From Plasmopara viticola (Eukaryota; Oomycota; Peronosporomycetes; Peronosporales; Peronosporaceae): a DNA stretch of 64,000 nucleotides. The translations under genes were made by a program, and so were the position numbers. The DNA is taken from the NCBI GenBank assembly GCA_001695595.3, contig MBPM02000003.1:1364001-1428000 (forward strand), in the 5' to 3' direction. Below the pieces are notes generated by a model. It saw only the letters and a program-made list of their open reading frames with translations, ran no database searches and was not told the origin of the DNA. Below are positions 1 to 10,948 of this stretch, piece by piece; the first letter of the stretch is position 1; each line of letters starts with the position of its first letter.

Positions 1-90
1 GCAAGAAGATGAGTCACAAGAACTCATGTATCAGTATTCAGTGGAAGCACTTAGTCAACCCAAACAACGAACTTGAAGCTCTTCTTGCTG

Positions 91-383
91 TTCATTTGCG
101 AGGGCGTTCTTTCACTACAGAGCAGCGTCAAGAGCTTTTTTTCAGCTCGCACACGACGGACTTAAATCCGTCGAATTGTGGCCGACAGGGCGTCACAGTC
201 ACCCTTCTAGATAATTATAACATATATTGTATGTCACTACTTCAGATATTTATAAGATCATATGGTCATGACACCCTGTCAGCGCATAACGGCCACAATT
301 CGAACAAATTCAAGCTCGTCTTGTTGAAGCACAAAAACTTCCTGACGCTGCTCTGCAGTAAGGGAACGTCCTGATGCATTCGG
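91..383. repeat. Imperfect inverted repeat (fold-back), arms of about 110 nt
   Basis: The stretch 91-201 matches the reverse complement of about 264-383, with small indels and an unpaired centre of about 60 nt. The clearest shared blocks are TTCGAATTGTGGCCG and CAGAGCAGCGTCA, which recur in opposite orientation in the same order. Both arms translate, each in its own outward direction, to a related peptide containing a GRS-T-EQRQE pattern, so the arms look like two diverged, head-to-head copies of a former coding segment. Nothing identifies the parent element. A fold-back transposon or a local inverted duplication are both possible. Confidence 0.6.
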
Positions 384-774
384 ACACACAATCCACACCT
401 GTCCATGATGTATTTGTTTCTCTCCTCAAAAAGGTATTTAGAGTTGCGCTTACAGATTATATTTTGTCAAAGGAATAGAGCTAGAATAAGTGTTATTCAT
501 TTCAGACAATGCTGTTTGGAGATCGAAAATCTTTTGACAAAAGGTAATCGCAATCCAAGTGAGATGACCTAAAAGATCCGTTATAACAGGGTGAGCGCTC
601 AAACTTCTAAACTGAGCGTCTCGCATTGACTCTTGAAACATGAGTGAGATACGATGAGTTACCACTTTTCGCTGCCAACATGTGATCACGCATCTATTCG
701 CTTATTAAAAGTAAACAGAATAATGATTAATAAAAATACAACGAAACCAAATTTGAGCCGTGGTGTGATCGATT

Positions 775-999
775 TTATTCAAGACGGACGTCTTGGCAGC
801 CAAGGCTAATGGCACTACAATGTAGAATACGTTGTAAAGCAGAGATGATTTTAAGGGCGCAAGGAAACTTCCAGGTGACACAGCCGTCCCGCACCGCAGC
901 ACTTGCAAGGGACATTACGTCGTCTCCAGCAAATTCACCCGAAAGTCTTACAATATGAAGCCGGAAGCAAATGGGCGCTTTTTTGGTAAGCCGCAGCAT
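775..999 (-). CDS. Possible small unassigned gene
   Basis: An ATG at 999 opens a 74-codon frame on the minus strand. Its first 45 residues (containing GEFAGDDVMSLASAAV) read like a real protein, while the rest is less convincing. A GT-AG pair could remove an in-frame segment starting just after the VTW codons. I do not recognise the family, see no signal peptide, and see no neighbour supporting a function. It could be a short gene or a fragment of a degraded one. Confidence 0.2.
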   Translation of the reverse strand: MLRLTKKAPICFRLHIVRLSGEFAGDDVMSLASAAVRDGCVTWKFPCALKIISALQRILHCSAISLGCQDVRLE

Positions 1000-3900
1000 C
1001 TTGGCTGCGGGTTTGGCTATGGTTGAGAATTTCGATACCTGCTTTAGATCTCTACTCTAAGCTTCTGGCTTGGCAGTGCGACGGATTCTGCACAAATACT
1101 CATACCCAGGAAGGATTTGCTGCTTAACAGCATGTCCAGGTGACGTTAAGCAGTAAGATCGAATTCGAATGCTTGATGAAAGCCAGCTAGAAGTATATGG
1201 GATAAAGTAGTCTCTGTAAGTCGTCAATTTTGCATCTTCTTTCCACTCATCTATCTATCATGTTGTCCTCTATCATATCTTCCTTTCAAGTATACATAGT
1301 GAATATTGACAGATATGTGTTGACTCAGAGACTTCAGGTGAAAATAGATTGTTTTTGAATGACTTATTCAATGACAACACACTGCAATGAGATATGCTGA
1401 TGATGATGACTTAGTTATGACCCAATTAAATCAGCATTTTTTAAGCGACACTTGAGCGACAAATTGATAATTTGGAGCGCTTCAGAGAGTGACATTATGA
1501 TAATTGTCTCATGCGAAAAAAAATACAATTTGTTGATTAGGCTTCGTCACATAGACTGTGTAACTTAACCAGCAACGAAGAAAAGTGTAACTTTGCTCGC
1601 AGCAAAAAGAAAGATGCGGAAAGAATCCAGTTAATACCGACCCGGAAATGAGTGTCGTAGAGAGAAATACAGCCACCACGACTCCACTTTCGTTAAGGCG
1701 TACAGATCATAATATGTCGCTCTTGAACGCTCCAAGTCAAATATACGGTATCATTTTGTGCTCTTTTTATACCCAAGAAACAACCATCTAAATTTTCTTA
1801 TGTCGAACTCTGTTTTCTTCGCATCTTTAACAAGGACAAAGCCATATCATCTAAGACGTATATTGATTAGCTTCGGCTCCTAGTAACAGGTCAACTCGCA
1901 CGGTGTGGTGTCAAAATGTGCCGTCTTTGACAAGTGTGCTGACTGCTTTGACTTTCCATTCAATAGAAGCGCTATTGTGATGCAGCTTGCTTCGTGCTTT
2001 CTCTAAAATTGTGCGATTCTTTCATTTTGCAAAATTGTTCTGCTTTCAGACCACACGATTCTGTGGGTTGACGCATCATATCATTTAGAGCATCAATCTT
2101 TGCAAAAAAATTGTTCACGAAGTTTGTGCCATTTCTAGCCTCGCGCTTTTTTGGCGTTGACCTTTTACATTACTCACTCAGACTTTGACATATGCTCTTA
2201 TAAAGCATGTCACCATAAATCGCAAAAAGTCATAAACAAAACTCAGCGTGTCTTTCACATTTGCCTTCAAGACCACTTCATGCTATTATACACGTACGTG
2301 GATAGAACGAGCTTTTAAGCAAAAGGTGTATTCTCAACGCCCGGCTACATGGCCTGTAGACCGCTTTTAGCGCGCTGTACCTTTGCTGGATTACTACTTC
2401 GAAGGTGTCTTAAGTAAGTATGCCAGAGATATCGCTGACTGTCGACACCGTTTGCATTTCACCTCTTCCTGCTCGAAATCTAAAGCGGACGATTTGCCAA
2501 CTTTTTTGCCTTTAGCAATCGCACCCTACGTGCTCCAAATAATGCAGAAAGAGTTTATTAAATCCAACCCACGTTTGCTAACTTGCCGACCAAATAGAAA
2601 CGTCTGTCGAGACCTGAAATGTGCAGGAATACAATATTTTTTTTCGCAAGCCACCCAGTTTAGAGAGCTTAACCAAACCCTCGCCAGCTTTTGCCGCCCG
2701 AAATAAGTTTCGAAAATCAGCGTTATATAAACAAAACGATCATTCTCAAAAACTTTGATTCGACCGTGCTCGAAGATCTTAACACATAAATTCGCCACTT
2801 GTCTTTGGCGGGCCGCTCTCTTATCTACCATGGACTTGTCCATCCTTTAACTGCCCTGCATTTACTTTGCCTAGATATCTTCTTCTCACGTCGCTTGTAT
2901 TCCTTTATAAGCTTCTTTTCGAACTCTATGAGTGGTGGCACGATTAGCACTTATACACGACTCGCGAGCAAACTTTCAATCTTGCTAGAAAAGTGCTCGT
3001 TTAGATCAGAAGCTGCCAATATTTATATATACTCTTGCAGCGTCTGCGGCCAGCCGCCAGCCCGTATAATTGATCAAGATGCTCGAGGATCGAGACATCT
3101 TAAACTTGTACTGTCGTTGCGTCGGCGACAACCTATCGCGAAGTGTTGTCCCATTGTAGTACTTACGCAGCGCAGTCCATGTTTGGATAGCTAATCAAAA
3201 TTTTGGTCTATGACGCCGAACTTGACTATTTCAAGCGCCTTCATGCCGTTCAACAATCACGACTCGGTGATATCAGGGTCTAGTGTCAAACGCATGGCAA
3301 TTTGCAGGCAAGAAAGTTGTCGCTTTCTAGGATGACACAGGGCTACTTCGAGAGCATCGTTTTGTTAATAAGATTTAGAGGACATTTTCGACTTACATTC
3401 TGTGCGTATTAGTTGACGAAATATGAAGTGAGAGCATAACGCTTCTTTTTTCGCTGACATGTGCTATATTTAAGCCTATTCTTCTGGACTCTTCCTGGAA
3501 CTTCTCGGTGACGCTTCAATATATGGCATCGTATCCTGATTAGCATTTGCCATAATCACGTCCGCAATCTTTACAGCATTATGCGACATCATATTGTTGC
3601 CATTAAAGTTACCATCGCATTTTGATTCAGCATAGAAATTACCTACGCAAGACGCACACAGTACTTACTATATAAAGTGCGTGCGCGTGCGTACGCTTCA
3701 CAGGCACCGCACCTAAGCACGCGTGCCAGAAATTGAATGAGGTTAATTAACGCTTAGGTGGTCTAAAGTTTTTTGTAATATTTTCGAGAAAACGTATTTT
3801 TATATTGCAATTACATAAGTAATTAATAGTGCGGTGGATGGCAGATGTTTGAAAGAACATTTTTGCACGATGAAACTTTCTCGTGGCGTTTTGCAAAAAG

Positions 3901-4211
3901 TTAAATATAAAATGACGAGTTTGAAGAGCAAAGTGAGCGACGATTGACGTCCGAGCCATAGATTTTCTTGCTAATAAAAGCCAATTTTTCTGTCCAGTAA
4001 GAGTTGTATACAAACACCCTGACTGCAGCGAAAAGCCCGTTTCTATTTTAATTCGTACCCCCGCCTTTAATGACTTCATTGGTGTGCACCACCTGGATTT
4101 AATGACGGTGCCACATACTGTCTAATCTTCACAGTTGACCTGATCGTCGCGTGTTCCTAGGGAATGTGCTGGTGCATTTTCCAACTGCCTTGTCGAAACT
4201 TAAGAGTCCAT
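1000..4211. other. Gene-poor, AT-rich stretch without a supported gene
   Basis: No ORF here has a recognisable domain. The longest readings (2383-2706 and 2799-3194 on plus; 2526-2843 on minus, containing FEHGRIKVFENDRF) overlap each other on opposite strands. The minus reading is the more protein-like and may be a relic of a degraded gene. A CG-rich alternating purine-pyrimidine run sits near 3680-3700. Confidence 0.4.
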
Positions 4212-4232
4212 GGTCTTCATTCACTTATTTAC
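4212..4232 (+). promoter_or_regulatory. Possible oomycete initiator-like element
   Basis: The sequence TCTTCATTCACTTATTT lies about 50 nt upstream of the secreted-protein ATG. It resembles the oomycete Inr core (YTCAYTYY-like) at a typical distance from a start codon, but the last consensus positions are imperfect. This is suggestive only. Confidence 0.25.
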
Positions 4233-4275
4233 GCAGCTGTGAAGACTTGATTAATCTCCGAGCAGACCTGTCGCC

Positions 4276-4647
4276 ATGATCAAGCGTCTCGCCGTCCTGT
4301 TGATGGTGATGCTTGTAGCCATGCTAAGCTGTGCTCTCGCCGATGACAGTCCAGCGGCTCCGGCTGCAGAGGACGCATCTGTGGAGCAATTACCACCAGG
4401 TGTGTCTGTGATGGATAAGGAGCCTGTACCGTCGAATAAAGAACAATTGGAGCAATTTGTCGGTGGCGGTGGTGGCTTTATTCCAACGAGTGGAATCACA
4501 TACCGCTGGCGCTACACGTATCCGTATCGTGGAGGCTTTCGCTACGGCTGGCGCTACCCGATCGGTTACTGGAATTCGTTTGGCCGCTCTATCTACGGTT
4601 CAAGCTGCGGTTTCGGACGAACGTGGGGCGGATTTTACTACTGCTAA
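4276..4647 (+). CDS. Small secreted Tyr/Trp/Arg/Gly-rich protein
   Basis: A 123-residue protein. Residues 1-22 form a textbook signal peptide: a Lys-Arg n-region, a hydrophobic core, and ALA before DD. A short acidic, Ala/Pro-rich linker follows (residues 23-60), then a glycine tract (FVGGGGGF) and a C-terminal domain of about 50 residues dense in Tyr, Trp, Arg and Gly, with repeated Y-R-W/G-Y spacing such as FRYGWRYP. Two cysteines occur in that domain, one of them the last residue. No RxLR or crinkler motif is present. The composition suggests a wall- or matrix-associated structural protein or an apoplastic secreted factor, but no family was recognised. It lies 395 nt upstream of the co-oriented thioredoxin-like gene. 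Confidence 0.75.
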   Translation: MIKRLAVLLMVMLVAMLSCALADDSPAAPAAEDASVEQLPPGVSVMDKEPVPSNKEQLEQFVGGGGGFIPTSGITYRWRYTYPYRGGFRYGWRYPIGYWNSFGRSIYGSSCGFGRTWGGFYYC

Positions 4648-5042
4648 GGACGTTGCAGGTATTTACGCAGACTGCCGCTATGACATGGCAACGGAACTAT
4701 GTCGAGGTGGTGGATAAAGCAGCTGCGAGGAGGAGCGTTAAGGGTAAAATGGTGAGGAGCGAAAGAAAGAAGCGAAAGAAGCGTTGGACGCCATGGCGTC
4801 CATTTCTGATGCATATCATGTAGTGTGGAATAAGTGCAAGCATGGTAGGAGTGGCGTAAAAGGCTAGCAGCTTGCAAACATGAATGGAGGATGTTAATTT
4901 AAGTGAGTGTTATCTTGACAACAGTCTTTAGCAATGCTACTGTGAGTTGGTATGGAGTTACCCAATCATATCTGTCGAGCACACTTCTTTTTATTGTCAA
5001 TACAAACCAACAATATAGTGACCCGCCACTGACTCTGCACTA

Positions 5043-5489
5043 ATGGAGGCTTTGCTACAAAATGAGTTGATGTTGAAAAGTGGCACGGTCGTGCCAACGT
5101 CACAAGCGCTAGCTGGCAAGAAAGTCATCGGCCTTTACTTCAGCGGCCACTACTGCCCACCGTGCCGCAAGTTTACGCCGCTGTTGAATGTTGTTTACAC
5201 CAACATCAAAGAAGCTGGCCATGAGGACTTTGAGATCATTTTTATCTCATCCGACAAGGAAGAAGCGAAATTCACCGAGTACTATGAGGAGATGCCGTGG
5301 ATTGCACTGCCCTACACACGCCGCGACCTCAAGCTCACCCTGTGCGAGAAATTTGACGTCAAGACCGTGCCGACGCTGATCTTTTTCAACGAAAAGGGCG
5401 AAGTGGTGGAGCGTGACGGCCGTCACTATATCGCAGACCACTCTAAGGACATTGATGCCATTCTTGCTCATCTTCGCCACCATAATTGA
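5043..5489 (+). CDS. Nucleoredoxin/tryparedoxin-like thioredoxin-fold protein
   Basis: A 148-residue single-domain protein matching the nucleoredoxin/tryparedoxin branch of the thioredoxin fold. The redox motif CPPC is at residues 38-41, preceded by FSGHY where many relatives have a Trp. FIISSDKEE-type strand-helix sequence follows at residues 66-75 (FIFISSDKEE family pattern), then MPWIALPY (84-91) and VPTLIFF (109-115) with the cis-proline that faces the active site. The role is thiol-disulfide exchange, probably cytosolic since no signal or transit peptide is seen. Length is normal for a one-domain member. The ATG at 5043 is the first in frame and gives the usual short N-terminal strand. 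It is convergent with the myosin gene, with 338 nt between stop codons. Confidence 0.9.
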   Translation: MEALLQNELMLKSGTVVPTSQALAGKKVIGLYFSGHYCPPCRKFTPLLNVVYTNIKEAGHEDFEIIFISSDKEEAKFTEYYEEMPWIALPYTRRDLKLTLCEKFDVKTVPTLIFFNEKGEVVERDGRHYIADHSKDIDAILAHLRHHN

Positions 5490-5827
5490 TACAAGTTTTT
5501 ACTCAGCAAGCAGTTCCTTAGTGCGCGTAATATACTACGCAGCATGATAGTATTCATAAAAATACAGTTGTAGCAAAAATTGCACGTAAATTAAAAAATT
5601 CAACTTCTTTTTATTAAAAATCAAAAAAATCAAGTTGACGATGACCGCAACGGAGAGACCCATTAGAAAGCTGACCAACGCAGCTAGAGCTCGCCGTACG
5701 AAGCGACGACCTCACGTTAGCTTCTCAAAGCCATACTACACCTTATCTACAGACATGATCATCTCGAGTGCCCAACTCGCCCCATCGTCCTTTAAACCTT
5801 TAAACATGAACGAGGCTGCAACAGCTT

Positions 5828-8800
5828 CTACAAGTTGCAGCTCGTCGCCGACATCTCCAGCGACACAAGCGGGCGCTGGAACATTAAAAGAAGCGGCTTG
5901 GGTCCTTTCTGAAGCAGCTTCATCGCGGACCCAAAGCCCATTTTGCTGATATTGTTGTTGTTGATGCTAAGCAAAACGTCCCCAATCTCCACGCGATTCT
6001 TTTGTGACTCGCGTGTTACTGCTCCTTCGCTCTTGACATTGATCACACGCGGATAATAGCTCATGCTTTCTTGCTTGACGACAATGCCCAGCGGCCCGTC
6101 CTCTTCTTTCCACGTAATGTAGTACAACGACTGATCATGCTTTGGATTCGCACTCATCCGAGTTGACCGCGTGAGGCGTGACATTCCCAGCGAGTTGGAA
6201 TCGTCTTGCGGGTTCGACATGACTGAACTGCTTAACGGATTCGTCTGGTCAAGGTGCTGGTTCAGCTCTTCCACGAGATCCGTATGACGAAAGCGCAACA
6301 CGGCAGGACGAGGGCCGCTCTCTAGAATGTCAATCACCTTTTGAAACCGCACACCTTGGGTCGAAAATTCATTGATAAAGACCAAATGATCGCCAGCGCG
6401 CACATTAAACATGCCAGGCAACTGTTGATTGCCTTGAGATTGCAACACACAGGGATAGCCAGTGTTCGGATCGGGACGGAACCCCAGACCAAGGGGCACA
6501 CCTTCCTTCCACAACACTTCGTAATCTTCTTCTCCTAACAGTTCAATCGACCCGGATCGCAGACGGAACGACTCGGTTGGATTACGGAGAAAATGCAGCC
6601 GGACGGGCTTTTGCACCTCTTGCAAAAGCGTCAAAATGCGTCGAATGTCGCCTTTTTTCACCTTTACTTTCCCCACCGCAAGCAGCACGTCACCTCGCGA
6701 GACTTCGAAAATATCGGCGCAATTACTAAGACTCTCGTGAACACGACGCACGATTGGCATTCCAGAGACAGGATCACTTTCAAAATACAAGCCTAAAAGA
6801 CCGCACTCCCACACAATCTCGTACTCGTTCTGGATCCGCATAGGTGGTTCGTACCCTTCAAGCTGTTTCTTCCTTGACGACGCACGAGAGTTGCTTCGAA
6901 TGCTATAATTCTCATCGGATTCAGAGTAGTCACTCGTGCACGAGCTCTGAATTGAGATCGTCGTGTTCTTACGGGTTTTTGAAATCGATTCAGACAGAGA
7001 AACTGAACTTGGCGAAGTGCTGCGTTCATCCAATGAGCCAACGTACGACACATCGTGCTCAAAACTCAGCGTATTGGCGGAATATTCGCGTCGAACTAGC
7101 CAGCCACGGACAAACGATTGAATGACAGTGACTGCGTGGATTTGCTTGAGCTGCTTCCGAGCTAAGAAGCCGCGTGTTGTGCATTGAAGCTTGACAGCAG
7201 CGCGCTCTCGACGGATCGTGCCTTGATACCAATGCCAACACGACCACGACCGCCAAGTGGATTGAATGCGAATGCTTGATCGACGCTTTCGCTGATACCG
7301 AGCCCGCTTTGTGTACCCAAGACAGTAGCGCTGCAACGTTATAACGGACGTGTACAGAGCTTTTGATCGAGCAACTCCTAACGCTTGATGAGCTTCCAAC
7401 AGACAAAAGACCTTCGTTTTACCTACTTGAAACAGAGGATGCTTTGCATCCGTCTCGACATTAAGCATTGCCGTGAGCTTTGTCACCATTTGCCGCGCCA
7501 TTTCTTTTTCCACTTGTCCTTGATTAGTTGGTACCTGAGGCAAAATGCAGCTGTACGTTTTGATAAATACTTCATGAGGAAAACGCACAGGGTAGCCGCT
7601 ACGCGAGATCTTGACAGCTTCCAGCACACCGCTGCAACGAAGTTGCTCCAGTAGACGCGTTTGCTCAAATTGCGACGCACTTGCTCGATCGTTCGGCTTG
7701 ATGCAGCGAATAAAGTGAGGTTCTGTGCCATTCAACACTTCCAAGAGCAAGCTGAGTTGGCTTTTAAACTGCGCAACGACCGTAGACGACAACATGCCGC
7801 CTGATCGACGACGGTTTCCATCGCTATTACGAGTCTCTGTCTTACCGTTTTTCGGGCTCAAGTTGCCAGCACCGTTGACACTGTTCTCAAAACAGGCACG
7901 TACAAAAGCAAACTTTGACGTGCGTAGCAGATCCATTGCCTCGGTGTGCATGTGGTCTTTGTTCTTGTCGCAAAACCCATCGACCATGTAGCAAACGTTC
8001 CCGGCATAGTGGTGAATCACAAACTGACCCTTTGCTCGCTGTAATTTCGTGACTGAAAAGCTTTCGTGGTGGTCCAGACTTTCGTAGTACTTGTTTGCGA
8101 GCTTTTCATCGTTTCCACGTGGGATCAGACACTGTTCGTCCAATATCGAAAAAACACCCGTATGCCGCTTCTCAATCATTGCAACACACACATCGTTGTT
8201 GGGGTAATCGACAAACTGCCATGGAATGTCTTCAGCAACGTACTGATCCTGCTCCATGCGAAAGACAAATTGACCAAACAATTGCTGCAACTTCTCGTTG
8301 GCATAATTAATACATAACTGTTCCAGCCGATTCTGTTCAAAGATCTCGAATCCAAAGATATCGACCACACCAATAAACTGACTACCACCCGCTTCTTCCT
8401 TGTACTCGATGCTTCGATTAATGCGGTCCACAAGCCAATTAAATAGATTGGAATAGAGTGTCTTGACAACTGAGTCCCGCGTCGAAAGCGCCTGGGCCAC
8501 TGGGAGACAAGTCGTAATGAATTCTGCCCCAGCCTTAATTTTCTTGGTACATAGCGTATTGCGCAAAACGTCCTCTTCGACACCAAGAAGCGCACAAATG
8601 GCTACAATATTATCCCCACATTCGTCCATATTCACGACCGACGCGTCGTCCTTCCCACCGTTGCGTGTAGCAGTGGTGAAACACACGTTACCAAAATGAA
8701 GCACTGCCGAGACGATTTTCATGACATTTAACTGCTCGTCCGCTTGCATTCCAATGCTCGACATGGCTCGTCGTGTCGCACGGTATGATTCGGCATCGTC

Positions 8801-9823
8801 TACGCCATCAAGACGCTCGAAACACTCGGACTGATTCAAATAGGCATATTCCCGTACGTCCCGCAAGGCTAGTTCCTGACGCTCAGAAGCCGAACTACCG
8901 CTACACATTTCGTAAAACACATGGTAGTTGCGCTCGCCGTTTCCTTGCGAGACTAAACGAACGCGCTCGAGTAAGTATGTAGAGATCGAAGCGCCTAGCA
9001 TCTCGCCTGTACACGTAAATCCGAGCTTTATAAATTTCCCAAATCGACTCGAATTATTATTCCTTGTAGTTCTTGCATTCCCAAACGCCTCTAAAATTGG
9101 ATTCGATTCCAAGACTCGGTCGTGAATGGTCGTCTGATTGCCGCTGTTTGAGCAAATAGGACGTCGCGAGCGCTTGGTAGAGACGAACGCTAGATAATTC
9201 ATGATCAGCTTGGTCGTCTCGGTCTTGCCAGCACCACTCTCACCGCTCACTAGAATCGTCTGATTCGTCTTTTTGTCCTCGGATTGCGGTATCAACATGG
9301 TCCGAAAAGCTTGATCGGCGACCGAGTACACGTGTGGAGGCAAGAGACTCTTGTCTCCGTCAGCAGTCCCACCGAGGTCATAGTACTGCTCTTTAATATC
9401 GTCCGAATACAGCGAGAGTCGTCGAAACGGATTCATGGCCACTAAAATCTGTCCTGTACTGGTATAAATTTCTCCATGAAAGAACCGACGTTTGAGCACA
9501 TGGAGAATCGCGGGTTCGTGTAAATGCACGAGCTTTGTCAAGTCTTGCACCGTGTGGTAACATTCCCCTTGACTACGAGGCAGTACGAGCTCTGTTCGAA
9601 TCGAGACGGACCGTCGCATGGAGCCTTGTCGGGAGATACGTCGGCTGGGTTTCTGCGGGTCGGACATGACGTCGTCGTCGTCAAAAGTCGCAAGGTGCTC
9701 GTCGTTCAATTCCGGCTCAATCGTACAGTCTACGAGCCCGGACGATCTGTCGGCAGGTGCCGCCACGACGGCTTGATGCCACATGTCGCGGTCCAAGACC
9801 CACACGGGGGCCCCGACCTCCAT
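5828..9823 (-). CDS. Unconventional myosin heavy chain with four IQ motifs and a triple PDZ-like tail
   Basis: A 1331-residue actin motor in one exon. The N-terminal SH3-like segment (VGAPVWVLD) is followed by a Ser/Arg-rich insert (about 55-75). The motor spans about 85-815: P-loop GESGAGKT (194-201), switch I NNNSSRFG (255-262), switch II DIFGFE (488-493), and HFIRCIKPN in the actin-binding/converter-proximal region (703-711). Four IQ-like light-chain sites follow (about 826-910), then a Ser-rich spacer (915-995). The tail has three related repeats at about 1000-1080, 1100-1180 and 1233-1317, each starting Y-x-x-W and carrying a LGL/LGI carboxylate-loop-like motif and a GDxLxxIN-like core, as in PDZ domains. 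No long coiled coil is visible, so it is probably not a filament-forming type; cargo recruitment through the PDZ repeats is inferred. All nucleotide-binding residues look intact. Confidence 0.95.
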   Translation of the reverse strand: MEVGAPVWVLDRDMWHQAVVAAPADRSSGLVDCTIEPELNDEHLATFDDDDVMSDPQKPSRRISRQGSMRRSVSIRTELVLPRSQGECYHTVQDLTKLVHLHEPAILHVLKRRFFHGEIYTSTGQILVAMNPFRRLSLYSDDIKEQYYDLGGTADGDKSLLPPHVYSVADQAFRTMLIPQSEDKKTNQTILVSGESGAGKTETTKLIMNYLAFVSTKRSRRPICSNSGNQTTIHDRVLESNPILEAFGNARTTRNNNSSRFGKFIKLGFTCTGEMLGASISTYLLERVRLVSQGNGERNYHVFYEMCSGSSASERQELALRDVREYAYLNQSECFERLDGVDDAESYRATRRAMSSIGMQADEQLNVMKIVSAVLHFGNVCFTTATRNGGKDDASVVNMDECGDNIVAICALLGVEEDVLRNTLCTKKIKAGAEFITTCLPVAQALSTRDSVVKTLYSNLFNWLVDRINRSIEYKEEAGGSQFIGVVDIFGFEIFEQNRLEQLCINYANEKLQQLFGQFVFRMEQDQYVAEDIPWQFVDYPNNDVCVAMIEKRHTGVFSILDEQCLIPRGNDEKLANKYYESLDHHESFSVTKLQRAKGQFVIHHYAGNVCYMVDGFCDKNKDHMHTEAMDLLRTSKFAFVRACFENSVNGAGNLSPKNGKTETRNSDGNRRRSGGMLSSTVVAQFKSQLSLLLEVLNGTEPHFIRCIKPNDRASASQFEQTRLLEQLRCSGVLEAVKISRSGYPVRFPHEVFIKTYSCILPQVPTNQGQVEKEMARQMVTKLTAMLNVETDAKHPLFQVGKTKVFCLLEAHQALGVARSKALYTSVITLQRYCLGYTKRARYQRKRRSSIRIQSTWRSWSCWHWYQGTIRRERAAVKLQCTTRGFLARKQLKQIHAVTVIQSFVRGWLVRREYSANTLSFEHDVSYVGSLDERSTSPSSVSLSESISKTRKNTTISIQSSCTSDYSESDENYSIRSNSRASSRKKQLEGYEPPMRIQNEYEIVWECGLLGLYFESDPVSGMPIVRRVHESLSNCADIFEVSRGDVLLAVGKVKVKKGDIRRILTLLQEVQKPVRLHFLRNPTESFRLRSGSIELLGEEDYEVLWKEGVPLGLGFRPDPNTGYPCVLQSQGNQQLPGMFNVRAGDHLVFINEFSTQGVRFQKVIDILESGPRPAVLRFRHTDLVEELNQHLDQTNPLSSSVMSNPQDDSNSLGMSRLTRSTRMSANPKHDQSLYYITWKEEDGPLGIVVKQESMSYYPRVINVKSEGAVTRESQKNRVEIGDVLLSINNNNISKMGFGSAMKLLQKGPKPLLLMFQRPLVSLEMSATSCNL

Positions 9824-10948
9824 GGCTGCAATCTCTAAAGGTCACAAACGACGTTGACGAGTTTCTCGCGCTTGGGTCGACGTCGAGCGACAGAGAGACG
9901 TGGTGCACTTGAGGTTTTCCGCAAGAAAGAGTCGAATACTCAATCGTCAATATCAGAGAAGTGCTGACAAAGGCGCAAGAGGCACACAAGGGCTACGCTC
10001 GTGCTTACGAAAAGGAAGCTCAGCACTGATCGCGATTTGACAGCATGAAAAAGATGGACATCCCTACCCCGTGGTTTGCAACACAACCACACGTAGGGCC
10101 TGTGATAAATTAAGCCAATTGCAACCTCGTTTCTGAATTGAAACATGACAGCCGACAGTCTTTTTGAAAACGTCCTGCATTGTGAATGTGGTCTTATATT
10201 TCCGGACAGAGGTAACGGTGACGCCACACTTTATGTATCCATCGCCTGTCGTCAACCCCTAGACTCGGCATCGCTACTACAACATTACACGATGCTTTCT
10301 CAAGCCTGAATAGATAATTGATAGCGGTCTGGTTTAGCAAGCGTTTCCGGACTTGACCCGATTTGCAAATTTGCGTTTTTTAAGACATGCTCATGAATGT
10401 AGACACAAACGACAGGTTTGATTAAGATAGGAGCTCTCCACAGACCAACAAAAGGCTACATTTCTGATTAGTAGGTGCAGCCGGTAAAGATAGGAGCACG
10501 ACCGTTTCTTGCTCAAACCAAACCAGCGACTGCTGAGAATATTTGACTTGCAAGCAAGTAAACAAAGCGCTCTTTGCTCTCATATCTTTCGTATCCATTA
10601 TCTCGAAACATAACTCGTCTGTTGTTTGTGGCCACGATTGCTGATCATTCGTAGGTTCTATAGTTGCCAAAATAGCAAAAAATTGTGCGCGTAATGTATC
10701 ACGAGCAAGACGGTATGGTACAACATACACACTGAGCTGAGTAATTGCTAATCCGCGTTAAATTGTATACTCAATATATAAAAGGTCGACTGCCCTACCC
10801 AAAAGGGTGTGCTAATTAATAGACACATGTAGTTTGAGACATTGCGGCACTGGACATGCAAGACCGTACTAACGTTGTGAGTAGATCTGCGACATTATAT
10901 ATTCACATAAAAGAATGCATATTTTTAGCTATTTCCTTCTAATAAAAG
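9824..10948. other. Intergenic region between myosin and MYND genes
   Basis: This holds the 5' flank of the myosin gene and the 3' flank of the MYND gene. A 102-codon minus-strand reading (10422-10730) has no recognisable motif, and I do not call it a gene. No other signal was found. Confidence 0.4.
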
